Positions 24,904 through 32,381 of a stretch of DNA of 64,000 bases are shown in pieces. A model generated the notes under the pieces. The model ran no database searches. It worked only from the letters and a program-made list of their open reading frames with translations, and was not told where the DNA came from. Source of the DNA: DATATV01 sp035551355 (GTDB lineage Bacteria > Actinomycetota > Actinomycetes > Mycobacteriales > Pseudonocardiaceae); NCBI GenBank assembly GCA_035551355.1, contig DASZNF010000108.1:74630-138629 (forward strand), written 5' to 3'. Within the stretch, counting starts at the first letter, position 1; the number at the start of each line of letters is the position of its first letter. Both the position numbers and the translations under genes were made by a program.

Positions 24904-25805
24904 GCCTCGTCCTCGGTCAGCCGCCGGGCCAGCCGGTCGAACGACTCCAAGGTGGCGGCGTTGGCCACCTGCTTGGCGGTCACGTCGGTGTCGGTGATCA
25001 GCTGCTCGCGCCACTGCAACACCGGATCCATCGGGGTGTACCCGAGCACCACGCTCTTGCCCAGCTGGTGACGGCGCGCCCGGTCCTGCAGGTCCCGGTC
25101 GCAGTCCTGGCGCCACATCGCCTGCGCGGGCGGGCTGGCCGCCAGTTCGGGGGAGTTGAGGTCGACCACGGCGGTGCGCACGAACCGCACGGCATCGCGC
25201 AGCCGGCCGGCGTCGTGCCCGTAGGAAACCCCGGTCTTGAGCACTCCGTGCTCGCCGAACACCAGATCCGATGCGGCCACGATGTGCTGGCGGGTCCACC
25301 GGTGATACACCATCCACCGGGTCGGGATGCCGATCAGTTCCGGGCGGCTGGTCACCGCGAGCACCGCGTCCAGCGCGTGTGACCGCCCGGCGCTCAGATC
25401 GACGAAGCAGAATTCGAATTCCTCCTGCAGCCGCAGGAAAAGTTCGGTGCACCGGCCCAGCACGTGCTCGCCCAGCGGGAACTCCCCGCCGCCCCGGTCG
25501 CCCGGGAACAGGGTGAGCGTGCCCGCGTTGTGCAGCCCGGAGCGCAGGTTGCGCCGGTCGGACTGGGTCCACACGTCCAGCCGGGCCGGCTCGGCGCACG
25601 TGCCGCGCAGAAAGGAATGCAGCCCGGGCCGGGTGACTCCGGTCTCCGCGGTCACGATCTCGAAAATGGCGCCCGCGGTCGGCGATCCGAAATCGAAATC
25701 CAGATAGCACACGTCGTCGCCCTGGCAGGCTCGCCGATAGGCCAGGTTGCAGCTGGTCACCGAGCGGCCGGTGCCGCCCTTGTCCGACAGCGCGAAGATC
25801 AGCAT
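24888..25805 (-). CDS. SCO2523-family variant P-loop protein (ParA/MinD-like)
   Basis: A 305-residue protein with the fold of ParA/MinD ATPases. The N-terminal beta strand FALSDKGGTGRSV is the deviant Walker A region: the signature Lys is present at residue 9, but the P-loop Lys is Arg14. Walker A' is YLDFDFGSPTAG (Asp36, Asp38) and Walker B is FEFCFVDLSAG. The canonical loop is KGGxGK[ST], so nucleotide may be bound but hydrolysed poorly or not at all. ATG 25805 is five bases beyond the upstream stop; a GTG at 25811 overlapping that stop as GTGA is an alternative. ParA-like proteins position cargo on membrane or nucleoid; a comparable role here is inference. Confidence 0.8.
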   Translation of the reverse strand: MLIFALSDKGGTGRSVTSCNLAYRRACQGDDVCYLDFDFGSPTAGAIFEIVTAETGVTRPGLHSFLRGTCAEPARLDVWTQSDRRNLRSGLHNAGTLTLFPGDRGGGEFPLGEHVLGRCTELFLRLQEEFEFCFVDLSAGRSHALDAVLAVTSRPELIGIPTRWMVYHRWTRQHIVAASDLVFGEHGVLKTGVSYGHDAGRLRDAVRFVRTAVVDLNSPELAASPPAQAMWRQDCDRDLQDRARRHQLGKSVVLGYTPMDPVLQWREQLITDTDVTAKQVANAATLESFDRLARRLTEDEAWQSA

Positions 25806-25807
25806 CG

Positions 25808-27649
25808 TCACACGATCCTTGCCGCGTCCTGCCGGGCCACGGTCAGCTCGTCCAGCGCGCGCAACGCCTCCGAGGCCAGCGCGTTCGCGGTGCCTGGGCG
25901 TTCGCGCAGAACCATGCGGGCCCGGCCGAGCATGGTTTCGATGCGCAACAGGGTGCGGTGTATCGCCGACCCGTTCTCCCCGCCCGCCTCCAGCTGGTAC
26001 TGGCTGAACAGATGCTCGGCCTCGCCGAGCAGATCGGTCGCGGTCTCGATCAGGCTGGGAGAGATGATCGGCGGCTGGCTGACCGTGCGGGCCGCGGTGA
26101 TCAGGCATTCGATCATCCGCTCGGTCATGTACCAGGACGGCAGCTCCGCGTTCGCGGTGACCTTGGGGAACAGCGCGCTCGGATCGTCCCACAGCCCGGC
26201 CGACGTGCCCGTGCTGATCCGCCGCTGCCACATGTGCCCCAGCGCGTCCTCGGCCACGGCCAGCAACCGGTCCCGGGCCACGATGTTGCGGGACAGCCCG
26301 GCCGCCCGCAGCGTGCGCTTGAGCAGCAGCGCGGCGAAGTCGGTGACCTGCCAGGAGATCCGCGGCGCGTCCGCTTTGCCGCCGCTGAGTCCCAGTCGCA
26401 CACCGGGGAAGTGCAGTCCGATGGAGGGGTCGCCCTCGGCGAACCGGCGGTTGATCCGCCCGCGCACCGCCAGCTCCTCCAGTACCGCGACGGTGCGGGT
26501 CAGGTCGTCGTCGGTGGCCCGGCGGGTGAGCAGTTCCTGCAGCACCACCGCGACGACCAGCAGACTGAAGTAGTCCGATTCCACGTTGTCCGTGGTGCGC
26601 CAGGGAATGTCCTCCAGCGGCCAGCGTCCCGAAGTGGCCCGGGCGACCGCCGACCAGTAGCCCATGGTGAGGTCCCAGCGCAGTTGCAGCGCCTGCGCCA
26701 GCCGCTGCTGTTCGGCGTTGAGCAGGCCCAGCACCCGGGAGCGTTCACTGGACAGGTCGGCGATGCTGTCGATGGCGACCACGGTGAAATACAGGTAGGG
26801 CGCACCGAGGGCGACGCCCGCCGGTTGCTCGCCCACCGATTCCGGGGTCTCGATGACCGGCGCGTCCTCCACCACGCCCCAGGAGAAGCCGCACTCGAAC
26901 AACATGTTCTCGTCGTCGAGGCGCTCGTCCTGGCTCACGCCCAGCACCGCGTCGCGCAGACTGGCCCGGACCTCCTGCAACCGCCGGTTCAACTCGGCCA
27001 GCACCATCCGGTCGCTCTGCCCGCTCTGGTTGAGGGTGCGGACCAGCGCCCGGCCGTAGGAGGAGGCCGGTTTGAAGACGTTGACCGCGAAACTGCGCAG
27101 CAGCCCGATCATCGCCGCGGTCAGCCGGGTGCTGGTGACCTCCTCCAGTTCTTCCAGCTCACGCCTGGTTTCCTGGCGGGTCACCGAACGCGCGAAAACC
27201 TTGAGAAAACCGAGCGTGGCCAGGCTCAGCGAGATCGAGGTGGCGAACGAGTCCACCACGTCCAGACTGCGTTGTTCCGGCGTCAGCTCGACGTCCGGAT
27301 CGGCCGGCTGGAAATAACTGCCACCGGCGAAGATCGGGGTGCCCGATTCCGAGGTGTAGGTCCGCATGTACTCGCCGATGACCTTCACCAGCAGGCGCGG
27401 AATCTCCCGCGCGTCGCCCATCAGCTTGAGCGCGGTGAGCACGTCCTCGGCCGTCTCGTCCGGCGCGTCGAGGCCGAAGATGCTCACCTCCGCGGCCGGA
27501 TACATCAGGCACAGCAACTGTTCCGCGTCGCTGATGGAGTTGCGTCCGTCCCGTCCGCCCCAGGACCAGCGCTCGTGTTCCTCCCGCCGGGAGAACCGGG
27601 CCACCGCCTGCCACACGTCCAGCGTCTGTTGCCGCGGTTGAATTCTCAA
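25808..27649 (-). CDS. SCO2524-family protein, unknown function
   Basis: A 613-residue, largely helical soluble protein, the largest product of the operon. I match it from memory to the SCO2524 family. It opens with RQQTLDVWQAVARFSRREEHERWSWGGRDGRNSI and has an acidic helical patch RRELEELEEVTS near residue 165. Later come FECGFSWGVVEDAP and RWDLTMGYWSAVARATSGRWPLEDIPW. The C-terminal third is helical. No known catalytic motif is visible. The start is a TTG at 27649, six bases after the methyltransferase stop with GGGG at a usable distance; the next in-frame start is a GTG 11 codons inside. Confidence 0.65.
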   Translation of the reverse strand: MRIQPRQQTLDVWQAVARFSRREEHERWSWGGRDGRNSISDAEQLLCLMYPAAEVSIFGLDAPDETAEDVLTALKLMGDAREIPRLLVKVIGEYMRTYTSESGTPIFAGGSYFQPADPDVELTPEQRSLDVVDSFATSISLSLATLGFLKVFARSVTRQETRRELEELEEVTSTRLTAAMIGLLRSFAVNVFKPASSYGRALVRTLNQSGQSDRMVLAELNRRLQEVRASLRDAVLGVSQDERLDDENMLFECGFSWGVVEDAPVIETPESVGEQPAGVALGAPYLYFTVVAIDSIADLSSERSRVLGLLNAEQQRLAQALQLRWDLTMGYWSAVARATSGRWPLEDIPWRTTDNVESDYFSLLVVAVVLQELLTRRATDDDLTRTVAVLEELAVRGRINRRFAEGDPSIGLHFPGVRLGLSGGKADAPRISWQVTDFAALLLKRTLRAAGLSRNIVARDRLLAVAEDALGHMWQRRISTGTSAGLWDDPSALFPKVTANAELPSWYMTERMIECLITAARTVSQPPIISPSLIETATDLLGEAEHLFSQYQLEAGGENGSAIHRTLLRIETMLGRARMVLRERPGTANALASEALRALDELTVARQDAARIV

Positions 27650-27655
27650 TTTGCA

Positions 27656-28495
27656 CTATCCCCAGTCGTGCGCACCCCGGGTCCGACCGCACACGATGAT
27701 CATTCCGGTGTAGCCCTCGCGCACCGGATCCGAGCCGGTCCCAACCCGCTTGATCTTGACCCCGGTCGACTTCTGTTCGCGCAGGAATTGTCCCACGGCC
27801 GAGTCGTCGATGTCAGTGGCGGGAAAGTGATTGTCACCGACTTGGTAGCCGATGGAGTGCTCCATCAGCGCGATGGCGAACGGGGCCCCGGGCCGCAGCG
27901 CGCCGAGGAAATGCCGCATGGCCGAGCGGAACTCCTCCCGCTCCTTGGTGATCGACTCGGCCACGAAGAACATCGTGCCCAGGTCGAAGTGCTGGTCATC
28001 GGTCGGTTGCAGGTCGAACACGCTGCCCTGCTCGACCGTGGTGTGCCGGGCCAGTTTGGCGCCCATGTCCGGTTCGGTGGCGCGGTCGTAGGCCGGCATA
28101 CGGGAGAGGACCTGCCAGAAACCCTGCCATGCGGTGCGCCAGCTCGGCCAGTTCCCGCGGCGCTCTTCGCGCAACCAGGAGACGTTGGAGGCGGAGAACT
28201 CGTAGAGCGTGACGAGCTCGCAGAACGGCAGCATGGCCAGGGTGGGATAAAGATTCGCACCGGTGCCGAGGTCGATGCCGCGCAGCGTGCCCGCCCGCTC
28301 GCCACCGCACTCCCGCGCGAAGTGCGCGGCGATGATTTCCAGAATCTCCCGGTCGTCCTCACGGACGTGGGTGTAGTTGTGGTCCAGATACGCCGTGGTG
28401 TCGAACTCGTCCCAGGGGAAATCCCCGTTGAATCGTTGTTCGTCGACCTCGTCGAGTCCTGGGTCCACATCGGCGGGCGCGACACCGCTGGTCAT
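27656..28495 (-). CDS. SCO2525-family SAM-dependent methyltransferase
   Basis: First gene of the operon, 279 residues. The SAM-binding motif I is RGIDLGTGANLYPTLAML (about 72-89), followed by the acidic end of strand 2, LVTLYEFSASN. A post-motif region HFDLGTMFFVAESIT and PGAPFAIALMEHSIGYQ are typical of class I folds. The N-terminal segment YLDHNYTHVREDDREIL before motif I recalls NNMT/PNMT-type enzymes, so a small-molecule N-methyl acceptor is conceivable. AGGAG five bases before the ATG at 28495 fixes the start. I match it from memory to the SCO2525 family that travels with SCO2521-SCO2524. Substrate unknown. Confidence 0.75.
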   Translation of the reverse strand: MTSGVAPADVDPGLDEVDEQRFNGDFPWDEFDTTAYLDHNYTHVREDDREILEIIAAHFARECGGERAGTLRGIDLGTGANLYPTLAMLPFCELVTLYEFSASNVSWLREERRGNWPSWRTAWQGFWQVLSRMPAYDRATEPDMGAKLARHTTVEQGSVFDLQPTDDQHFDLGTMFFVAESITKEREEFRSAMRHFLGALRPGAPFAIALMEHSIGYQVGDNHFPATDIDDSAVGQFLREQKSTGVKIKRVGTGSDPVREGYTGMIIVCGRTRGAHDWG

Positions 28496-28735
28496 TGAGC
28501 TCCTAGTGGCGAGGAGTCCGGCGCAGGCCGAACAAGAGGGCACGACAGTACCACCCCCGGGTATGACGCATGCTGGTCTCGGTTCGCTCGGACGGGCGAT
28601 TTTTCGACCTGTTGTGTCCGCGCTCGATGCAATGCACTGCTCCACCCGGAGCAACCGGAGGCGGCGCCCGTTTCGCCGGTGTTCCGGCGGGGAACACGGC
28701 CGCCGATCACCTGTTGAATTTCGCGGAGGTATGGG

Positions 28736-29224
28736 ATGTCCACGAGCATTGTCATCCTGATCGTGGTGGTGGTCGTGGTGATTGCCGCGGCCCTGGCAGT
28801 GCTGGCGCGCTCGCGCCGGCGGACCGCCCGATTCACGTTGCGGCCGTTGCCCGACGAATCGCGGGCGGCGTTCGAGCAGGACTGGGCCGGGGTGCAGGAG
28901 CGGTTCGTGGACGCGCCCGCCGACGCGGTCGGCCAGGCCGCCGCGCTGGTGAACCGGCTGCTGGCCGAGGTCGGCTATCCGGATCAGGAATTCGAGCAGC
29001 AGGCCCAGGACCTGGCCGTGGACCACGCTGACGCGGTCGAGCCCTACCGGCGGGCGCATGCCGTGCTGCCCGCTCTGGCCGGCGCCGATTCCACCGCGGT
29101 TCCCGCCGCCGACACGGACACCGACGAGTTGCGCCGGTCGTTGCTGGACTACCGGTCGGTGTTCGAGTCCGTGCTCGGCATGAACAAGAAGAAGTCCGGC
29201 GCGGTGTCCGGCCCTCGGGCCTGA
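28736..29224 (+). CDS. Membrane-anchored protein with an actinobacterial conserved helical domain
   Basis: A 162-residue protein. An N-terminal hydrophobic helix (residues 4-24, a valine/isoleucine run) is followed by SRRRT and a helical domain FEQDWAGVQERFVDAPADAV, then AALVNRLLAEVGYP and LLDYRSVFESVLGM. The same W-x-x-VQ-x-x-FVD-x-P pattern recurs in the next gene, so the two are paralogues. GCGGAGG precedes the ATG at 28736. It is transcribed divergently from the SCO2525-like operon across about 240 bp. I know no function; the domain is familiar in actinobacterial hypothetical proteins. Confidence 0.75.
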   Translation: MSTSIVILIVVVVVVIAAALAVLARSRRRTARFTLRPLPDESRAAFEQDWAGVQERFVDAPADAVGQAAALVNRLLAEVGYPDQEFEQQAQDLAVDHADAVEPYRRAHAVLPALAGADSTAVPAADTDTDELRRSLLDYRSVFESVLGMNKKKSGAVSGPRA

Positions 29225-29272
29225 GCCGGATTTTCGTTGTCTACCGCGCTTTCCTGTTGGAGGGATATCGAC

Positions 29273-29998
29273 ATGGCACGTACCCCGTCCCGGATCTTCC
29301 GGAAAACCACCGAGGAGACCGCGCCGAACGACACCGTGGGCGAAGATCCGGCGGCGGCAAACGAACCGGTGGCCAAGGAGCCCGTCGGGAAAGAGACCGA
29401 CCCGAAAGAAACGGAGCCGAAAGAAACGGAGCCGAAGAACGGCACAGGGAAAGATATGGCGCCGACCGCGATGGCGAAGGAATCGGCGGCCACCGAGCCC
29501 GCGGTGACCAGGGAGCCGGCCGCCGCGAAAGAAGCGGCTGCCGCCAAAGAAGCCACCACAAAGGAAACCATCGCGAAGCAAACCGCCGCAGCCAAGCAGC
29601 CTGCGGTCAAGCCGGAGCAGAAAACCGTTGCCGCGCAACCGAAGACGGCCGCTCAACCGGCCCCGGCCCAGCCGCGGACACCGGCCGCGCAACCGAAGCC
29701 CAGCGCACCGGCGGACCAGGTGTCGCCGTTGTTCGCCGCCGAGGATGTCCAGCGGCTGCGCGAGGAGTGGCGCACCGTGCAGACCGGTTTCGTGGACGAC
29801 CCGAAGGCCGCGGTGCGCGCCGCGGACGATCTGGTCGAGCGGGTGGTGAAGACGCTGACCGCGCAACTGGGCGAACAACGGGCCCGGCTGACCGAGGGCG
29901 CGGGCGCGGAGGGCGCCGGTCAGACCGAACAGCAGCGCCTGGCGTTGCGCGGCTACCGGGCGCTGGTGCGCCAGCTCGTGCCGGACGTCGAGCTGTAG
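29273..29998 (+). CDS. Low-complexity Lys/Glu/Ala-rich protein with the same helical domain
   Basis: A 241-residue soluble protein. The first ~150 residues are low complexity: a KETEPK unit repeated near residues 40-56, then Ala/Lys/Glu stretches and finally Pro/Ala/Gln-rich sequence, giving a charged, unfolded tail. Residues about 160-241 repeat the neighbour's domain (LREEWRTVQTGFVDDPKAAV, DDLVERVVKTLTAQL, RGYRALVRQLV). GGAGGG eight bases before the ATG at 29273 supports this start. The gene lies 48 bp after its paralogue, and a hairpin terminator follows. The tail resembles histone-H1-like DNA- or surface-interacting regions, which is only an analogy. Confidence 0.75.
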   Translation: MARTPSRIFRKTTEETAPNDTVGEDPAAANEPVAKEPVGKETDPKETEPKETEPKNGTGKDMAPTAMAKESAATEPAVTREPAAAKEAAAAKEATTKETIAKQTAAAKQPAVKPEQKTVAAQPKTAAQPAPAQPRTPAAQPKPSAPADQVSPLFAAEDVQRLREEWRTVQTGFVDDPKAAVRAADDLVERVVKTLTAQLGEQRARLTEGAGAEGAGQTEQQRLALRGYRALVRQLVPDVEL

Positions 29999-30029
29999 CT
30001 CCGGCTGTGGTCCCGGGCGACCCGGAACG

Positions 30030-30081
30030 GGGGCGGGTGGTGCCGTCCGTTCGAGCCCTGACGGCCGGCGCCACCCGCCCC
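30030..30081. terminator. Nested hairpin terminator
   Basis: Outer arms GGGGCGGGTGG (30030-30040) and CCACCCGCCCC (30071-30081) enclose inner arms GCCGTC (30042-30047) and GACGGC (30060-30065). It begins about 30 bp after the low-complexity gene and also lies downstream of the minus-strand genes to its right. Confidence 0.65.
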
Positions 30082-30130
30082 ACGCCGGGAATGGCCGCGC
30101 GCCCACGGCCTCCCCCTCGTCGCGGCCTGC

Positions 30131-30211
30131 TCAGTCCTGGACGAAACGCAGGCCGGCCGTGGTCACCGGAACACCGCTCGACGCGCGCGCGCCGGATTCG
30201 CGATTCGGCAT
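30131..30211 (-). CDS. Possible 26-residue peptide with a strong ribosome site
   Basis: An ATG at 30211 has GGGGAGG at ideal spacing and opens a 26-codon frame ending TGA at 30131-30133. The peptide starts MPNRESGARASSG and ends GLRFVQD. It lies 111 bp beyond the stop of the QacA-like exporter on the same strand. The only other feature in this 320-bp gap is the terminator at 30030-30081. A short regulatory or precursor peptide is possible, but no modifying enzyme is adjacent, and codon bias is weaker than in the surrounding genes. Confidence 0.35.
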   Translation of the reverse strand: MPNRESGARASSGVPVTTAGLRFVQD

Positions 30212-30321
30212 GAGATCCTCCCCCTGGATCGTGGGCGCCCCGCCGCCCACGGTTGCCGATATTCCTGATACGAGCGGCCAACTCCCCGCCAGATACGCCG
30301 ATCTCCGTGCCGGGTAAGGAA

Positions 30322-31821
30322 TTACGCCCGTTCGGTGGCACGCCTGACCAGCACGGCCAGTGCGGCGAAGATCACCGCGGCTATCACCCCGATCACGTGC
30401 AGCCCACTGGTGAACGCGGCCTGCGCGGTGTGCAGCAGTGCGATGCCCTGGGCCGTCGGCAGAGTGTGGCCGGCCGCGATCGCCCCGGCCAGCGTCTGAC
30501 CGGCTGCGGCCGGTGCGCCCGCGGCCACCGACCCGGCCAGGTGCGCCCGGTACACCCCGGCCGCGACCGCGCCGAGCACGGCCAGCCCCAGCGAGGAACC
30601 GAAGTAGTTCCCGGTTTCCGACATCGAGGCCGCCGACCCGGCCCGTTCCTCCGGCACCGAGCCGATGACCAGACCGGTGCCCAGCGCGAACAGCGGCCCG
30701 GTGCCCAGGGCCAGCACCGCGATGCCGACCATCACCAGCGGCAGCCCGGCCCGGCCGGACGCCAGTACGAGCAGCACCGCGCCCAGCACGGAAACGCCCA
30801 GCCCACCGGCGATCGCGGCGGTCATCGGCACCCGCCGGGCCAGCGCGGGCGCGGCCATGGTGCCCGCCGCGACGCCAAGACCCATGGGCGCGAACAGGAT
30901 CGCGGAGATCACCGGGGAAAACCCGAGCACGCTCTGCAGATACTGGGTGACCACCAAGCCGGTGCCGGCCATGGCGACCCCGGCGAACACCAGGCTGATC
31001 AGCACCGCGGTGAACGGCCGGTTGGCGAACAGCCGCAGATTCAGCAGGGGAGTGTCCAGCCGCAACTGCCGGCGCACGAACGCGACACCCAGCGCGAGCC
31101 CGGCCACGATCGCCGCCACGGCCGGGCCGGCGGCGCCGGACACGGCCAGTTGCTTGAGCCCGAACACGATCGGCAGCACCGCGGCCAACGACAGTCCGAC
31201 GCTGACCGGATCCAGCCGACCGGGCGCGGGGCTGCGGAATTCGGGCAGCATCATCGGACCGAGCACCAGCAGCAACGCCATCGCGGGCACCGCGATCAGG
31301 AACACCGAGCCCCACCAGAAGTGCTGCAACAACAACCCGGCCAGCACCGGGCCCAGCGCGCCCCCGGCGAACTGGCTGGTCGCCCACACCGCGATGGCCA
31401 GGCCGCGCTGCCGGGCGTCGGCGAACATCGTGCTGATCAGCGCCAGCGTCGACGGAGTCAGGGTGGCGCCCGCGATGCCCAGCAGTCCGCGGGTGACGAT
31501 CAGCATCACCGGGCTGACCGAGTACGCGCCGACCACCGACAGCACCGCGAACGCGGCCGCGCCGATCAACAACAACCTGCGCCGCCCGATCCGGTCGCCC
31601 AGCGTGCCCATGGTGATCACGAAACCGGCCACCAGGAAGCCGTAGCTGTCGGTGATCCACAGTTGTTCGATGCCGCTGGCGTCCAACTGGGCGCTGATCC
31701 GGGGCAGTGCCAGGAACAGCGCGGTCATGTCCATGGCCACCACCAGAGTGGGCAGCACCAGCACGGTCAGGCCCAGCCAGGCGCCACTCCGGGGCCGCGT
31801 GGCCCGCACGGTGTCCAGCAT
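30322..31821 (-). CDS. MFS transporter, QacA/SmvA-like DHA2 exporter
   Basis: A 499-residue, 14-helix drug/proton antiporter. The first helix carries VVAMDMTALFLALPRI, whose Asp is the QacA/SmvA-type cation-site residue, and GTLGDRIGRRRLL is motif A. GGALGPVLAGLLL is the motif C antiporter signature. GAGGAG five bases before the ATG fixes the start. QacA relatives export cationic antiseptics and dyes; the substrate here is not determined. It is divergent from the YciI-sigma factor operon, across a region with a 20-bp perfect palindrome. It has no TetR or MarR partner of its own. Confidence 0.88.
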   Translation of the reverse strand: MLDTVRATRPRSGAWLGLTVLVLPTLVVAMDMTALFLALPRISAQLDASGIEQLWITDSYGFLVAGFVITMGTLGDRIGRRRLLLIGAAAFAVLSVVGAYSVSPVMLIVTRGLLGIAGATLTPSTLALISTMFADARQRGLAIAVWATSQFAGGALGPVLAGLLLQHFWWGSVFLIAVPAMALLLVLGPMMLPEFRSPAPGRLDPVSVGLSLAAVLPIVFGLKQLAVSGAAGPAVAAIVAGLALGVAFVRRQLRLDTPLLNLRLFANRPFTAVLISLVFAGVAMAGTGLVVTQYLQSVLGFSPVISAILFAPMGLGVAAGTMAAPALARRVPMTAAIAGGLGVSVLGAVLLVLASGRAGLPLVMVGIAVLALGTGPLFALGTGLVIGSVPEERAGSAASMSETGNYFGSSLGLAVLGAVAAGVYRAHLAGSVAAGAPAAAGQTLAGAIAAGHTLPTAQGIALLHTAQAAFTSGLHVIGVIAAVIFAALAVLVRRATERA

Positions 31822-31879
31822 GTCGACTCCTCGCTCGTCGGTCGGTTTTCGGCAACTGGTCGAAGCGGCGCGCGCGGGT

Positions 31880-31933
31880 TTGACATCTGTGCGAGAGTTC
31901 GCCTGAAAAATTTCGCCGGAGAATTCTCCGGCG
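31880..31933. promoter_or_regulatory. TTGACA element and 20-bp perfect palindrome before the YciI-sigma operon
   Basis: A consensus-like TTGACA at 31880-31885 faces the YciI gene. At 31914-31933 is a perfect palindrome whose halves are CGCCGGAGAA and TTCTCCGGCG. The palindrome lies about where transcription would begin, so it could be an operator for either divergent gene. The -10 element is not clear, and a stable hairpin in the mRNA leader is the alternative. Confidence 0.45.
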
Positions 31934-32012
31934 GCCGTGTCAAGACGGCGGGGGCGGCTCCGACCATCCGGTGAACGGGCCCGCTGGGGGCTCGCGCAGA
32001 CAGGGAGACGCC

Positions 32013-32381
32013 ATGAAGTTCCTGCTGATCATGCACATGAACCCGGCCGTGTGGAACGCGCTGACCGAGGAGGAGCGCACCGCGGTGATGGAAGGCCACG
32101 GCGGGTTCATCGACACCATCACCAAGTCCGGCGAGCTGATCACCACCCAGGCGCTGGACGATCCGGCGCAGAGCGCGGTGGTGCGGGTGCGCGACGGACA
32201 GCCGGTGATCACCGACGGGCCGTACCTGGAGAGCAAGGAGTACCTGGGCGGCTTCTACCTGGTCGACTGCGAGAACCGGGACCGGGCGCTGGAACTGGCC
32301 GCGCTGGTGCCGGACGCGAAGGTCGACGGGCTGGGCGTCGAGGTGCGGCAGGTGATGTTCTCCGCCGGGCTGGAGATGTGA
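32013..32381 (+). CDS. YciI/DGPF-domain protein
   Basis: A 122-residue protein of the YCII-related DGPF family. It has MKFLLIMHMNPAVWNALT at the N-terminus and the naming motif TDGPYLESKEYLGGFYLVD near residue 70. The fold is a ferredoxin-like dimer; its biochemical role is unsettled. Its TGA overlaps the GTG of the sigma-factor gene as GTGA, so translation is coupled. Pairing of DGPF genes with ECF42-type sigma factors is known from comparative work. ATG 32013 has AGGGAGA upstream. Confidence 0.88.
   Translation: MKFLLIMHMNPAVWNALTEEERTAVMEGHGGFIDTITKSGELITTQALDDPAQSAVVRVRDGQPVITDGPYLESKEYLGGFYLVDCENRDRALELAALVPDAKVDGLGVEVRQVMFSAGLEM

Noticed and set aside
21941..29998. The six-gene operon as a RiPP or FxsA-type peptide system
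   Set aside because: No precursor peptide with a suitable C-terminus, no radical SAM enzyme and no modifying enzyme other than the methyltransferase is present.
27656..30106. An 816-codon minus-strand frame that would extend the methyltransferase by over 500 residues
   Set aside because: Only the last 279 residues have protein-like character and a ribosome site; the rest is antisense to two plus-strand genes.
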